From positions 147,518,667-147,582,666 of the forward strand of contig CM075673.1 of NCBI GenBank assembly GCA_037962975.1: 64,000 nt of DNA, written 5' to 3'. The stretch comes from Clitoria ternatea (Eukaryota > Streptophyta > Magnoliopsida > Fabales > Fabaceae). A program made the translations under genes and the position numbers. Shown piece by piece: positions 1 through 10,784 of the stretch (the stretch's first letter is position 1; the number at the start of each line of letters is the position of its first letter). The notes below the pieces were generated by a model. The model had not been told where the DNA came from and did not search any database. It saw only the letters and a program-made list of their open reading frames with translations.

Positions 1-805
1 TTAAGTGGCTATTTGATGATATGAGCCTATATGTTTGGTTGGGTCTGAGTGGTCGCCATTATGTTTGAAATGTGGGCCGAGTTTGAGTGGTCATCCTTAT
101 GTTTAAAATGTGGGTCGGGTTTGTGTGGCCCCCTCTTTTGTTTAAAATGAAGCCTTTGTGCAAATTATCAAAAGGAAGAGAATTTGAAATGTATATATGT
201 GATTGTATGGTTAGGGGCGGCTGACGGTATATTTCTACCCTCGGTTTTGGCTCCCGTGGTTAAGTAAAATCTAGTTGAGTTACCCAATGGTCATGAAGGA
301 CCCAATGGTCGAGGTAGAGAGCCAAGTAAGGCTCGATTGACCAAGTCCGGTTCACAGGGTGTCAAGTAAGACCTCCGGATAGAGGCCAATCCTTTTAGTA
401 TCCGGATACTAGCAAATTTATATGCCTTGATTAAGAGTCAGTTATGCTTTGTATGATTTGAACTGAATGATGTTTGATAAATGCAATAATTATAGATTTA
501 ATAATGTATGTGTACTTTATGGTTGTAGTTGATACAGTGATAGGAATTAAATATGATGGATTGAGAAATGTGAAATATATGTGAATTGTAGGATTAAATT
601 ACTATAGTGAATGATAATTGTTGATGAGTGATGAATGAAGGGTTATTGGGAATTGAACATTAAGAGGTTAATGTGCCTGAGTGGCTAAGGCGGTCCCTTT
701 TTATAGTCATAGTGTCAGGACAAGATGATTGTTAATTAATGTGATTCATTTGAAATAATCTATGATAAAGATGATATACGTGATCTTAAGAGGCAAAAGT
801 AAGTT

Positions 806-871
<66 letters not shown>
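806..871. repeat. (AC)n-(AT)n compound microsatellite
   Basis: An uninterrupted AC dinucleotide run (806-831) passes directly into an AT/TA run (to 871). It is a simple sequence repeat and is likely polymorphic. Confidence 0.95.
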
Positions 872-873
<2 letters not shown>

Positions 874-938
874 ATGACACTTTTAATTAATTGAATGAAA
901 TTCAACTAAGAAGGTAGCTAGATTATGCTTTTCCTAGT

Positions 939-961
939 GTATATATATATATATATATATG
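939..961. repeat. (AT)n microsatellite
   Basis: About eleven AT dinucleotides in a row, 70 bp after the larger compound microsatellite. Confidence 0.9.
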
Positions 962-1391
962 TTTCTGTATAAATCTTTAATTCTAGTTACTCGGCCCCTT
1001 GCTGTGGTTGTTTTAATTGATGATAGGTGATTAATGGGCATCGTGTAGGCGAGCACTAAATGAGGCTAGTGTAGAGTCAATGCCAAGGAAGGAGATTTGA
1101 ATATTGATGTATATGTGTAATTATATATATGGTAGGTTTTGAGTTGTTTGTACCACGATGATGATTATATGAATGTGTGTATATACCTATATCTGGCGAT
1201 GCATGATGCTTTATGGATAATATGTTTAACTATTTGATGATGAAATTATGGTGTTGAAGACTAGATTAATGGTCATGAATGTATATGCATGTGGTTGCAT
1301 GATGTGAATGCTAATGTGCAGAATAAATGATGCCCAAGTATTGTTATTAATTGATGAATTGCTTGCTAATGTGTGAATATAGGCAGGTGAT

Positions 1392-3089
1392 TGATGCCAA
1401 ATCTTCGAGTCATTATTTTGATATGTAATTCTCAGAAGATTTACGCTTTGGCAAGCGCACCAGTCGTTAAAATTGTATTATATTTGATCGTCCCACAGGG
1501 ATTGTGGTAAGTACCTCAATCTCAGACTAGTACAAGCTGAACCAACACAAGCACAGAAAGTTCATTCGGTTTTTGTTGTTTTAATGTTTTCTAGGTGTTT
1601 TTTGTATTTCCAGAAACAGTGTTAAGATGAAATGTGAAAGGTGATTAATAGAAAACAAGTCAGGATTGCTTCGGTTCACAAATTCATCAAGAAACATGCA
1701 ATTAAAGTATAATCAAACTTTATAATCCAAAGGACAATCCGCTTGTGGTTATTCCCTAATTCCTTAGGTGAAAAACACTAATCCTTAAGCATCGAACCTT
1801 AATTCCTTAAGTGCTCAATTAACCTAAGAATCTAATACGAAATTGGAGGTTGAACTCTAACTATTCACCTAAATTGATTAGGCCTGAACTAGTTAGAAAG
1901 CTGGAAGTTACCTAAGCTTCAACCATGATTCCTCACTAGCGAAGTTCTTCATCAGTTCTGGATTTGTCAATCCAGCAATTCAGATTCACTCCTCAGCTTG
2001 TTCGCCTCAGGATCTAGAAGTTGATTTCCTCGCTCACAGCTTCAAGATTCCATTGCTAACCTTCGCAATCCCAACCTTAGGGATTTAGAACTCCATTGAC
2101 TTCAGTTTCATCAAAGGATTGTGGAACGTCATGGAGGAGAGGATTTAGAGAGAGAAAATGAAGTAGTGAGATGTTCGAAGTTTGAATGAATTGTGTTCGA
2201 TGTATTCTATGTGAATCTGTCTCTCCTCTTCACAGAATATGTACAAACATATATATAGGCATGTACCTAACTAACTAACTTAACTAATAACTTAGAAAAC
2301 TTAAGTTAACGACTAAACTAACTAATTACAGCTCAGCTCTTAACAGATTCCAGTTCATCATTAGCTAATTTACAGCTCAACACTAACTAATTAATAGCTC
2401 ACTACTTAAATTACTAAGGTGCAGAAGTGGGAGAGAAGGCAGCAGGAAACAACACTGGTGCCGAGTGTCTTCTGGAGGGAACAATCACTGTTTTAAATAT
2501 CAGCCTTTTCGCTTGAGCGAACTTGAAATATGTACTGCAGTATTGCTTTCTCGCTTAAGCGTGATGGAGAAGCTTGGGCGAGGGGTGAGATTTTAGGGTC
2601 ACGCTTGAGCGAACTTGCTCACTTGAACAAATTTTGACCCTCGCTTGAGCGAATTGATTATTCAATCGGCATTCTGAAATTGACGCTCGGGTTCTTCTTT
2701 TTGTCTTCGGTTCCCTGTTCTATTTTGGAGTCGGTATCTTTTGGACTCTTTTCAGTCGGATTTGTGAAGTCTCACTCGGTTTTTCCAAATCTCACTCGGC
2801 TTTTTCCTTTCGGCTTGAGCGCTCTTTTTCCTGCACCAATAAACAACTAATTTGCCCAGCATTTGTTTACTGATTGTCCAGTATTTGCATGCTGGGTTAA
2901 TGAAAACTCAATTTCTTAACTAATTAATGTTTTTAATCAGTTTCTTTACATAAATTAAGCACTTTTGAAATAATTAAATAAATTATAAATTATTAGCAAT
3001 TAATTAAATAATAAGGCTAAACTAATCACTAAACAATGAATTAAGTCAAATAAAAAGCAGAATTAATTAAGTCTTTTCACGACTTATCA
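1392..3089 (-). mobile_element. Athila-type solo LTR (reverse orientation)
   Basis: Read on the minus strand this 1.70-kb unit starts TGATAAGTCGTGAAAAGAC and ends in TTGGCATCA. It matches the LTRs at 40280-42063 and 57568-59350 along its length, including the end segment around 'atccctgtgggacgatcaaat' and 'gactggtgcgcttgcc'. It is flanked by GTGAT (1387-1391) and GTGAC (3090-3094), a 5-bp target duplication with one mismatch. No internal gag or pol is attached, so it is a solo LTR, the usual product of LTR-LTR recombination. It is more diverged from the 40-59 kb LTRs than those are from one another. Confidence 0.9.
2508..2660 (-). repeat. CGCTTGAGCG motif array in solo LTR
   Basis: Several copies of cgcttgagcg or close variants (tcgcttaagcg, cttgggcgag, cgcttgagcgaa) lie within 150 bp. 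On the minus strand they read CGCTCAAGCG, the motif arrayed in the LTRs at 40.7, 52.5 and 58.0 kb. The arms CGCT/AGCG are complementary, so each copy is a near-palindrome. Confidence 0.8.
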
Positions 3090-3112
3090 GTGACCATGAT
3101 GATATGTATGAC

Positions 3113-3166
<54 letters not shown>
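3113..3166. repeat. (AT)n-(GT)n compound microsatellite
   Basis: An AT run (3113-3138) is followed directly by a GT run (to 3166), the mirror type of the AC/AT repeat at 806-871. Confidence 0.95.
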
Positions 3167-3170
<4 letters not shown>

Positions 3171-3570
3171 TTGAATGTGTGTGGTTGATTGGCATGGAGC
3201 CAACGACGTGTTGATGCTTGAGTAAACTATGGAAAATTAGGCGAAGTAATGTAAAATAGTGACTTTTAATCAACTAAAATGGTGAAATAGAGTTTCGACG
3301 GGATCCGAAATCCCTAAAGGGTACCTATGTGACCCTATAGGTATTTGTGATATATATGTATAGGGAAATTGAAGTTTGAATTACATTTAAAGTGTTTAAA
3401 GGGTGAATTTTATGCATATCTTGTTTATATGAAGGAAATTTTTAGTACAGACTACGTCAATAGGTCTAGAATATGGTAAACATAGTGCCCATGAAGTTTT
3501 ATAGCAATTAGAGTTAAAACGCGCAAGATAAGGAGTAAGGATGTGACTTTAGGGCCAAACTATTACAGAT

Positions 3571-3760
3571 CTCACTCAAGCGAGACCATTCTCACTCAAG
3601 TGAGACTCTAGGTGAAATTTAGGGTGATTTCTGGGTTATTTTTGCTTAAGTGAGAACAATCTCACTTGAGCAAGACCTAGATGAGAGATTCTAGTGAATT
3701 TTCACTCAAGCGAGACATTTATTGCTCAAGTAAAAATCAGACTCTCGCTCAAGTGAGATT
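3571..3760. repeat. CTCAAGCGAGA motif array
   Basis: At least seven copies or variants of ctcaagcgaga / ctcaagtgaga / ctcacttgagcaag occur in 190 bp, in both orientations. The core is the one arrayed in the Athila-type LTRs, although the surrounding sequence is not that LTR. Confidence 0.8.
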
Positions 3761-4140
3761 AATATTTGCTCTCACTTTCTTCATGAAAGTTGTAGATAAT
3801 TGAGTCACGAACGACGTTTTCTCATTAGAATCACCTCAATCAGAGGTCTGTAGCTCAAGTTATGCCCAAAATACTACAGGGTGTTCAGGCTGAAATTTTA
3901 TGCGGACTAGTTCCATATTTTTGTGAATTGGGCAATCTTAGGGGCATAGTTGGCCCTCGTCCCCTCCATAACATTTGTAGATAATTAATTTGTAGAGGTG
4001 TACCAATTGGATTCACCTCGATTGGATTTTCGTAGCCCCAATTAGACGTAAGCTGAGCAGTGCTTAAGGAACTAGCGTGCTGAAAATTTTTCCTTAAACT
4101 TTTTCACACCATGGTCTGAACTTGTGATGTCTACCATATT

Positions 4141-4643
4141 ATTTAAAGTGAATTCAATTTTAAATTGGGTATAAATACATGATTTAAAATCTAATAATCA
4201 GACAACCATTATAGTTTTTTAGTGATATATTAATTATTTTAATAGTTAAATTCTTTGGTAAAAGTTTTCTTTCGATTATCCTCAGATTGTAAGCTCAAAT
4301 ACTAATTCTTAGTCCCAAATGGTCAACAGACTAAGTGGTAAAAGATCAGCCAACTAGTTTAGTCTATTCATAAGAGTCAAATATTGAACCTCTGACTACA
4401 TACTTAAGAGACACAGTACTGAAACATCACACCAACCATGTTGAATAGTAAAATTTAAGGTTTGAATGTAAAAGCATAACTAATCATAACAAAAATATAA
4501 AAACAAAAGATAACTTCCCAAATCTTATGTCACTAGGTTGATTGATCTCGTGGATTGATGACAACTTAATTTGATTAGTTGTTTTTTAAAAAAAGTGAAT
4601 AATAGAATGCATTAATAACCAAAAACAAGCATTACATCTTGAG
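4141..4643. other. AT-rich stretch, nothing recognised
   Basis: AT-rich DNA without a usable reading frame, repeat array or element end that I can identify. Confidence 0.5.
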
Positions 4644-4835
4644 TTAAAAAAGATTGACAGCCATAGGATATCCATCTAACTTATAATTCTCGTTGACATT
4701 AATAGCTAAATAAGCCAAAAAGTCATCTACCTTATTAGCCTCTCTATAAACATGAGAAATAGAAAAAGTTACATGATTTTCTAAAAGAGCATAAAGATAA
4801 ACAAAATGAACTTCTCCAAAATAGGAATGAGCCAT
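4644..4835 (-). pseudogene. LINE-type RNase H fragment
   Basis: The minus-strand translation of this 63-codon stretch contains SHVYREANKVDDFLAYLA. This matches the C-terminal signature of the RNase H-like domain found in plant LINE reverse transcriptases and related plant proteins (family pattern: hydrophobic-x-H-V-x-R-E-x-N-x-x-A-D-x-L-A). The usual A of the AD pair is D here. Nothing upstream on the minus strand extends into a reverse transcriptase, so it is a short remnant. It could instead come from a non-LINE gene with the same domain. Assignment rests on this motif alone. Confidence 0.4.
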
Positions 4836-4911
4836 ATGTCTAGTCTTCTACCACTTTGCAATTAAGATACAACTATCTCAATCTTAACAACGTGAAAACA
4901 CAAATCCTTAT

Positions 4912-4953
4912 CACTATAAAAAATTCGCTAATTAGCGGAAGTTAGTTAGTGAC
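4912..4953 (+). mobile_element. Possible CACTA-type transposon end
   Basis: CACTATAAAAAA followed by TTCGCTAATTAGCGG, with further GCCGCTAAT-type motifs just inside (near 4970 and 5015), has the form of a CACTA terminal inverted repeat with subterminal repeats. I could not find a matching opposite end, so it may be a solitary or coincidental end. If real, the cullin fragment at 5829-6738 would lie just inside it. Confidence 0.3.
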
Positions 4954-5292
4954 AATTAAGTAAAACTGCCGCTAATATTTAAATAAAAATTAAATCCTAT
5001 CTCATTCTTCAATCGCCGCTAGCTCAGTGAAAAGTTGCGTGAAAGTATTAGGTGTTCCCCCCTTAAAAATGAAAAGACTTAATAAAAAAATAAAAAAATT
5101 ATTATTTTTAGAAAACAAAAAAAATAAATCGCTACTCATTTTCTTCTCTCACACACTATGTTCCTCATCTTCTCCTAAACCTTCACTCATTCTCTTCTCT
5201 CACAGAGTACGATCCCTCTTCTCTTTCATGCCCCTTCTCTTACACGATCACCCTTTTCTTGCACAATCCCCTTATCTCTACCTCTAGCAAAG

Positions 5293-5443
5293 CTTCCTTC
5301 TCCAGTGACGGTAGCATCTGTCATCCCTTTCTCTTTTGCCTCCAACAACGCTTCCTTCTTTAGTGACGGTAGCATCTGTTGTTCCCTTCTATCTGCCTCC
5401 GGCAACGTTTCCTTCTTCAGTGATGGCAGCATCTGTCGTCTCA
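5293..5443. repeat. 58-bp minisatellite, about 2.6 copies
   Basis: Three head-to-tail units begin at 5293, 5351 and 5408, each starting with (c/t)ttccttct and containing agtga(c/t)gg(t/c)agcatctgt. The third is partial. The array is pyrimidine-rich and lies 390 bp before the cullin fragment. The short open frames over it look incidental. Confidence 0.8.
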
Positions 5444-5578
5444 GGTGGGTTTGGGTAAGTCATTCCCTCTTTCTCTACCTCATTTTTCTCCCTCCATTCT
5501 AAGTGTGTTTCTCTCTTTGTCTCCCCTATTCTTATTGTGTTTCTTTGTTTCCATCGTAGGCTCTCATTCTCCAGCACT

Positions 5579-5580
5579 AT

Positions 5581-5621
<41 letters not shown>
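5579..5621. repeat. (CT)n microsatellite
   Basis: A run of about twenty CT dinucleotides in a pyrimidine-rich stretch. Confidence 0.95.
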
Positions 5622-5622
<1 letters not shown>

Positions 5623-5828
5623 TTACTGTGAACCCCCACTCTCCATCCCTCTCTGTATTCAATTGGTAACCCTTCACTCTCTCTACTTTTTATGATTTTA
5701 TTGTATAGACTAGCTAGTAGTAATGAATGTATATTTGAATAGATGAATGTTTTCAAGTTCTATTTTAATTTTGAATGTATATTTATGCACTTTTCGAAAT
5801 ATTAATCTTAAAAATAAGTCTGATGAAG

Positions 5829-6738
5829 TTTTGAAAGAATTTTATCAAACTAAAACAAAGCATAGAAAACTTACATGGATTTATTCCTTAGGTACCTATA
5901 ATATAAATGGGAAATTTGAGCAAAAAACCATGGAGTTGATTGTTACAACCTACCAAGTATTTTTATTACCTCCTTTCTTATCTATAATCATGTAAATGTT
6001 ATGCCCTTTCTTACCTTTTAGTTTTTTACATTTGTGATGTCATGGATTCTTGTATAGATTTCTATCGACTTGAATTTGTCTCATTTTTTTAATAGGCTTC
6101 AACATTGCTGCTTTTTAATTCCTTAGATAGATTAAGTTATTCAGAATTAATGTCTCGGTTAAACTTACATGATGACGATGTTATTAGATTGCTCCATCCT
6201 TGTCATGTGCCAAGTACAAGATTCTCAACAAGGAACCAAATACAAAAACAATATCATCCACTATTATTTTGAATTTAATTCTAAATTTACTGACAAAATA
6301 AGGAGAATCAAGGTATAATTTTATTTCTAAAAAATGTTTAATCTTTGCCCCTTTTCTATTTAATCGATCATCTCAATCTCTATTCTATTTACTTGACTTT
6401 TGATTGAAACTGACATGTTTCATGTAGATTCCTCTTCCTCTCATAGATGAGAAGAAAAAAGTAATTGAGGATGTTGACAAGGATAAAAGATATGCTATTG
6501 ATGCCTCAATTGTGCATATTATGAAGAGTCAAAAAGTTTTGGGCTACCAACAGTTAGTTGGGGAGTGTGTTGTGCATATTGTCTATGTTTTCCTCTTTGA
6601 TTCCTTATTTATTTTCATGTGGTACATAATTTTCTAGTTTGATGTTAAGGCAATTGAAAACGGATTGAAGATTTGATTTCTCGAGACTACTTAGGAAAAG
6701 ACAAAGATAACGTAAATCTATTCATGTATTTGGCTTGA
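5829..6738 (+). pseudogene. CUL1: Cullin-1 C-terminal pseudogene fragment (introns retained)
   Basis: Conceptual translation in pieces matches the C-terminus of plant CUL1, the scaffold of SCF ubiquitin ligases. Piece A (5829-5956) contains FYQTKTKHRKLTWIYSLGT and ends ...TTYQ before a GT. Piece B (6096-6312) follows an AG and carries LLLFNSLDRLSYSELMSRLN, then after frameshifts KYKILNKEPNTK and FNSKFTDK. Piece C (6428-about 6570) has IPLPLIDEKKKVIEDVDKDK and IVHIMKSQKVLG, including the region of the NEDD8-acceptor lysine. Piece D (6638-6738) gives EDLISRDYLGKDKDN and ends MYLA-stop, the family's usual C-terminus. Intron-like DNA between pieces (5957-6095, 6313-6427, about 6571-6637) shows this was copied as DNA, not as processed mRNA. 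Frameshifts in piece B, a missing segment after piece C and a frameshift in piece D make it non-functional. No 5' half is present. Confidence 0.85.
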
Positions 6739-7725
6739 TGTGTTAAGGACCTTGCAAATGAAGGGGTTACAGCAAAATCAAAACGAGAGGATCATGCTTG
6801 AACTTTGACAAAAAAAAGAAATGAGTTCTTCCTAAAAATATCCATGAACAAGGAGCTACGATTTTTTTTTGTATTTTACCTACATATCCAAGTAAGGAGT
6901 AGCACTGTAGATGTGCACATTCTGGTAGATCATAATCAATTCCATAATCCAGCTCACGTACCTTCATCACCTTTTTTTTGTTTTGTTTCTGATTGCTGCA
7001 ATTCCTTCTTAAAACTTATTTGATGCCCATCTGTTATTACCCCCCACCCACCCAAAAAACAAACAAAAATATTATGAAACTCTAGGGAAATTGTATTTTG
7101 ATTATCAGCTTAGAAAGCATAAGGTAAATGGGTATGTCTTTTAAAATCTAAACCCAATAACTATGGTGCTTTAAGTTATTTGTCTATGATGATATTCCAT
7201 AACGATTTCTTGTTCATTTTGTAATGTTTGATATTTGATCCGTGTTTGAGGATAAGATTATCCCAAAGATTTTAAGATCATAAATGAAGTACGTCTTACT
7301 GGTGAATGATTTATATGATTAACATTAAGGGTATGGTCGTATGTGTATTCATGTAAAGGAATTTACCCCAATCCCAAAAGAATCTTGATCTAATATTAGA
7401 GAGAAGAGAAAGCACTATCTTATTGCAGAGTACATAAACAAATTGAAGCACTTATAATTCTATGGATAAATTCTCTTCTAGAGTAGATATGCAGGTTTAA
7501 GAACTAGAGACTCTTTCTCAAAACTTCCTCTCTCACTTAGAGAAGATATACAAGATGAAGCCTATGAACCAAGATAAGACTAACGGGCAAGAGATAGAGA
7601 TGTATTTTAGAGTTTGGTGATGGTTCGGTCTTATGTGACATTGTGCCAGTACAAATCTGTAACTCATGGGAAAAGTTGACACCTCCACAAATATTTCTAA
7701 CATCTTTGCAAGTATAAACCTGTGT
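6739..7725. other. No gene recognised
   Basis: AT-rich sequence after the cullin fragment. Short reading frames (for example 6805-7023) have no recognisable features. A C-rich tract (about 7036-7053) is the only compositional anomaly. The right part grades into LTR-like DNA. Confidence 0.5.
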
Positions 7726-7886
7726 GCTCCCATGTGATAGCTTGACATCGATTCTGTAGCTCCGGTCACAAGAGACTCTTGTAAGGAACTTTGAATTCCA
7801 GGAGTTACTTAAGGGCATACATCCACACCGGCCCACACCCCATGGGTCGGTCTTCTCTAGGCCGAACATCGACCCAGATCATTTTC
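7726..7886 (+). repeat. Direct repeat, copy 1 (LTR-like)
   Basis: About 160 bp containing 'aaggaactttgaattc', 'gagttacttaagggca' and 'cggtcttctctag', repeated in the same order and orientation at 9222-9388 with scattered differences. The pair may be LTR pieces of one decayed element. Confidence 0.7.
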
Positions 7887-9221
7887 CCCTAGCCTATTAA
7901 AGTGACTTAGAAGTTGCTTCAATGGTGTAAATCATAGCTTGATTACGGGATCATTGATGACAAGTGTTTCTTTTGCTTGATTGGTGTTATACCTTTTTGA
8001 TGGTCATGGCTTGAGTTTTAAAACTATCAGCCGGTCTTGGTCACTTATATTAGTGGGTGAAAAGCCTAGACACGGTGTTATACCTCTTAGTGGGCCTCTT
8101 AAACAAATGTGAAGCGACACACCTTTATGGGTTCTCGGCCAATTGCCTCCTAGCCTGGCCTATAAAATGGGGCTTATTTGCACGTTTAACACATTTTGCA
8201 TCTTCTGTTGAAACTCTACTCTGATCTTGAGCTTGCATACCGATCCTACATTTTTAAAGCTCCCTAGCTTGTAGATGAAGGACAACTCGCATCATCTACT
8301 CCTTAAGTAGCCACATTATCCCTATTATTTTAAATATTTTTATATTGTGGTTAATTATAAGGAATTAGGGAAGCACAAGTAATGAGTCAATGAGGATTGT
8401 ACTTCCCTACCACCATGGCCATCCATATCATCTCACACAATTCGCGGGAGGTACAAATTGACATCCATCAAACAATGGAGGTACGGGCTAGCCATTCATT
8501 AAGGATGTTGTCCAAATGAGAATGGGACGAATACATAAAAAGATATGACATATCATTGAATTCGTCTATGGATCTAGAGATAGCCCTCCTGTTTGGTTAT
8601 GATAGTAGTGCCTAATATTACTATACTGACGTTGTGGCTTTTTATAATAATGTCCCCTTCTTCCAACATGTTATTATCCCAATGGCAGCCAAAGGACATT
8701 CTAACGCTGACTCTCCTAAGATTGTAGTGACTGACCCATCCATACCAACATAGTGGCCCATATAATAAATTGGCTACCCAAGAAGGTGACGAATCAGTAT
8801 TTTTGGGTTCACATTGATCCTTTCTGTATTGCCTCCAAGTACTTTATCAATATGGACAATGAAGAAGTCCCTGGCTTTGAAGTTCATACCAGTGAGAAAT
8901 ATAGTGACCACTTCTCTATTATAGCCCTTTTAGTGACAGACGAATTTGCCATATGTCGTGGTTGAGGATTTTGTACATGTACGAAATGGTTTTTACAAAA
9001 TTAGAATAAGGTTCCCCTCATCGAGTTCGAGATAGTAGTGTTATGATTTTTAGATGTCATTTTGAGCCAACTCCATCGTAACAGATAGGGACTTGTGAAA
9101 GCTTTGGAAATACTTGGGGAGTATTTCTACTTTACATAGACAGTAGCCATGTTCTTTTTTATTATGGGGTCATGTGTCAGGCTAACAATGGAGGGGAGTT
9201 GAGTTACATCAACCTCTAGTA
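7887..9221 (+). other. Degenerate LTR/retroelement-like segment
   Basis: Lies between the two 160-bp direct repeats. A promoter-like GGCCTATAAAATGGGG occurs at about 8157 with a plausible downstream R region. Beyond 8400 the DNA becomes codon-like but full of stops; one frame of 70 codons (8753-8965) reads VHIDPFCIASKYFINMDNEE without matching a domain I know. It may be a decayed element with an extra ORF, but this is inference. Confidence 0.3.
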
Positions 9222-9388
9222 TGGCCCCAAGTGATAGCCTGACATTGGTTCCTTAGCTCTGATCACAAGGGACTCTAGTAAGGAACTTTGAATTCTAAGA
9301 GTTACTTAAGGGCAAACATCCACACCGAATCACACCATGTGTCGGTCTTCTCTAGACCTGACACCGACCTATATCAGTTACCATACAA
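9222..9388 (+). repeat. Direct repeat, copy 2 (LTR-like)
   Basis: Second copy of the sequence at 7726-7886, sharing 'aaggaactttgaattc' and 'tcggtcttctctag' at the same spacing. Copies are about 1.5 kb apart start to start. Confidence 0.7.
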
Positions 9389-10784
9389 TATTAGTTACCA
9401 AAAGGTAGCAATATAAATTAGAACCATATAGATATATAGGGAGAGGAGGGAAATAGAGAGGGATGCACTTACCAATAAAATGCGGGGAGACAAATGTAAC
9501 ATCCCAAAATTTATATAAATGATTAATTATGAGAAATAATTAGTAAATAATTACATATGAGTTATTTAATGTCCCAAAATTTAGAAATAATTAATTGAGA
9601 ATTTTTATGATTATTCATAATTTATTAAAGCTTAAAGAGTTGAAAATAATACTCGATTAAAAGATGGGTGTCGGACCAAGTATCTCCGTTTGAGGTATTG
9701 TTGGTCAAGGCAGTTAAAAATATTATTGTGAATCTGAATATACCTTCAGAATAATTTTAAGATAAGTATTGAGCTCGAACGGAGATCCTGTTGGTTGTAA
9801 AACAGAGAAATTATTAATGATGGGTTAAATTTTAAAACAAAACCCTCCTTTCCTCTCTTCATTTTTCGTGGGATTCATTTCCAAAGGCAAAGCTCTCATT
9901 TCTTCTTCTCCTTCATTTCCTTCTTCCATTCTAAAAACCCATTGTATGGGTTTGTGCCCTTCTCCACCATTTTCGTTTTCTTCTTGCTTGTGAGAAGGAG
10001 CTTGTGGTGCTTGGAAGCTTTCCCTCTCCCTCTTGCAATTTTTGTCACTCTGTCCCTCACTCTTAAACTCACTTCTCTTTGGCTTGAGGTAAGTTTCCCT
10101 TAATATTTTTCATGAGCTCTAACCCTAAGTTATGGGTATTTATGGTTTGTGGGAGTGTTAGGTGTATAGGTTTGATGTTGGGAGACATTAATGATGCAAA
10201 ACCCTAAGGTATGATGCATTTAATGTAAGTTTTATGAGGGTATTAATGGGTACATGAAAATGACACTCAATATGATAGAAAATGATGAACATTGATGATG
10301 GTTGTTGGGTTTTTTTATGAAACCCTAACCCTTGGAATTAGGGGAAATGTAAAATGTGAATAGAAGAGTATTTATTAATGTTAGGAGATGTTATTTATGA
10401 TGAATGATAGTCATTGATGATGGTAGATGGTTAATAATAATGGTTGATGGTCATTAATGAGGGAACCCATTAATGGGTATAACTTTGAAATGCATAATAA
10501 TGAATATGAGCACTAAACCTATGATGGTTGTGGTGGATTGAATGAAATAAAAAGTGGTTTGAGATTTAAAATGATATAAACACCAAGTCGTTAATTAAGA
10601 ACATTTAAATCTTGGTGGTTTGGATAGAAAATAATTGTATAGTACATTGTGTGATGTAGGAAATAACCTCATCGACAAAACGGGACCTTCGGACCGCGGT
10701 AAATACTACTTCTCTTGAGGTAGGAGGGGATAACATTCCTAAATGCATGATTTCATCCATTATTGATGTGTATGTATGGATGTG

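Larger units (their letters stand above)
1..1391. other. LTR-like noncoding sequence, no gene
   Basis: No reading frame of note. The style (stretches such as ggcggctgacggtat and gtcaagtaagacctccgg, spaced GT-rich runs) resembles the interior of long chromovirus-type (Tekay/Del) LTRs, and the same kind of sequence resumes at 3090 after a solo LTR. The left edge lies outside the window, so the unit cannot be closed. Two microsatellites lie inside it. The family assignment is inference. Confidence 0.35.
3090..4140 (+). other. LTR-like noncoding sequence after the solo LTR
   Basis: Continuation of the sequence interrupted at 1391. It holds a compound microsatellite, an array of CTCAAGCGAG motifs, and stretches such as 'gaatcacctcaatc' and 'gtctgtagctcaag' that look like long plant LTRs. 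No open frame was found. The right boundary is not defined; composition becomes AT-rich after about 4140. Confidence 0.35.

Noticed and set aside
671..698. tRNA-like A-box phrase 'tgcctgagtggctaagg'
   Set aside because: No acceptor stem, anticodon arm or B-box at the right distance; not called as tRNA or SINE.
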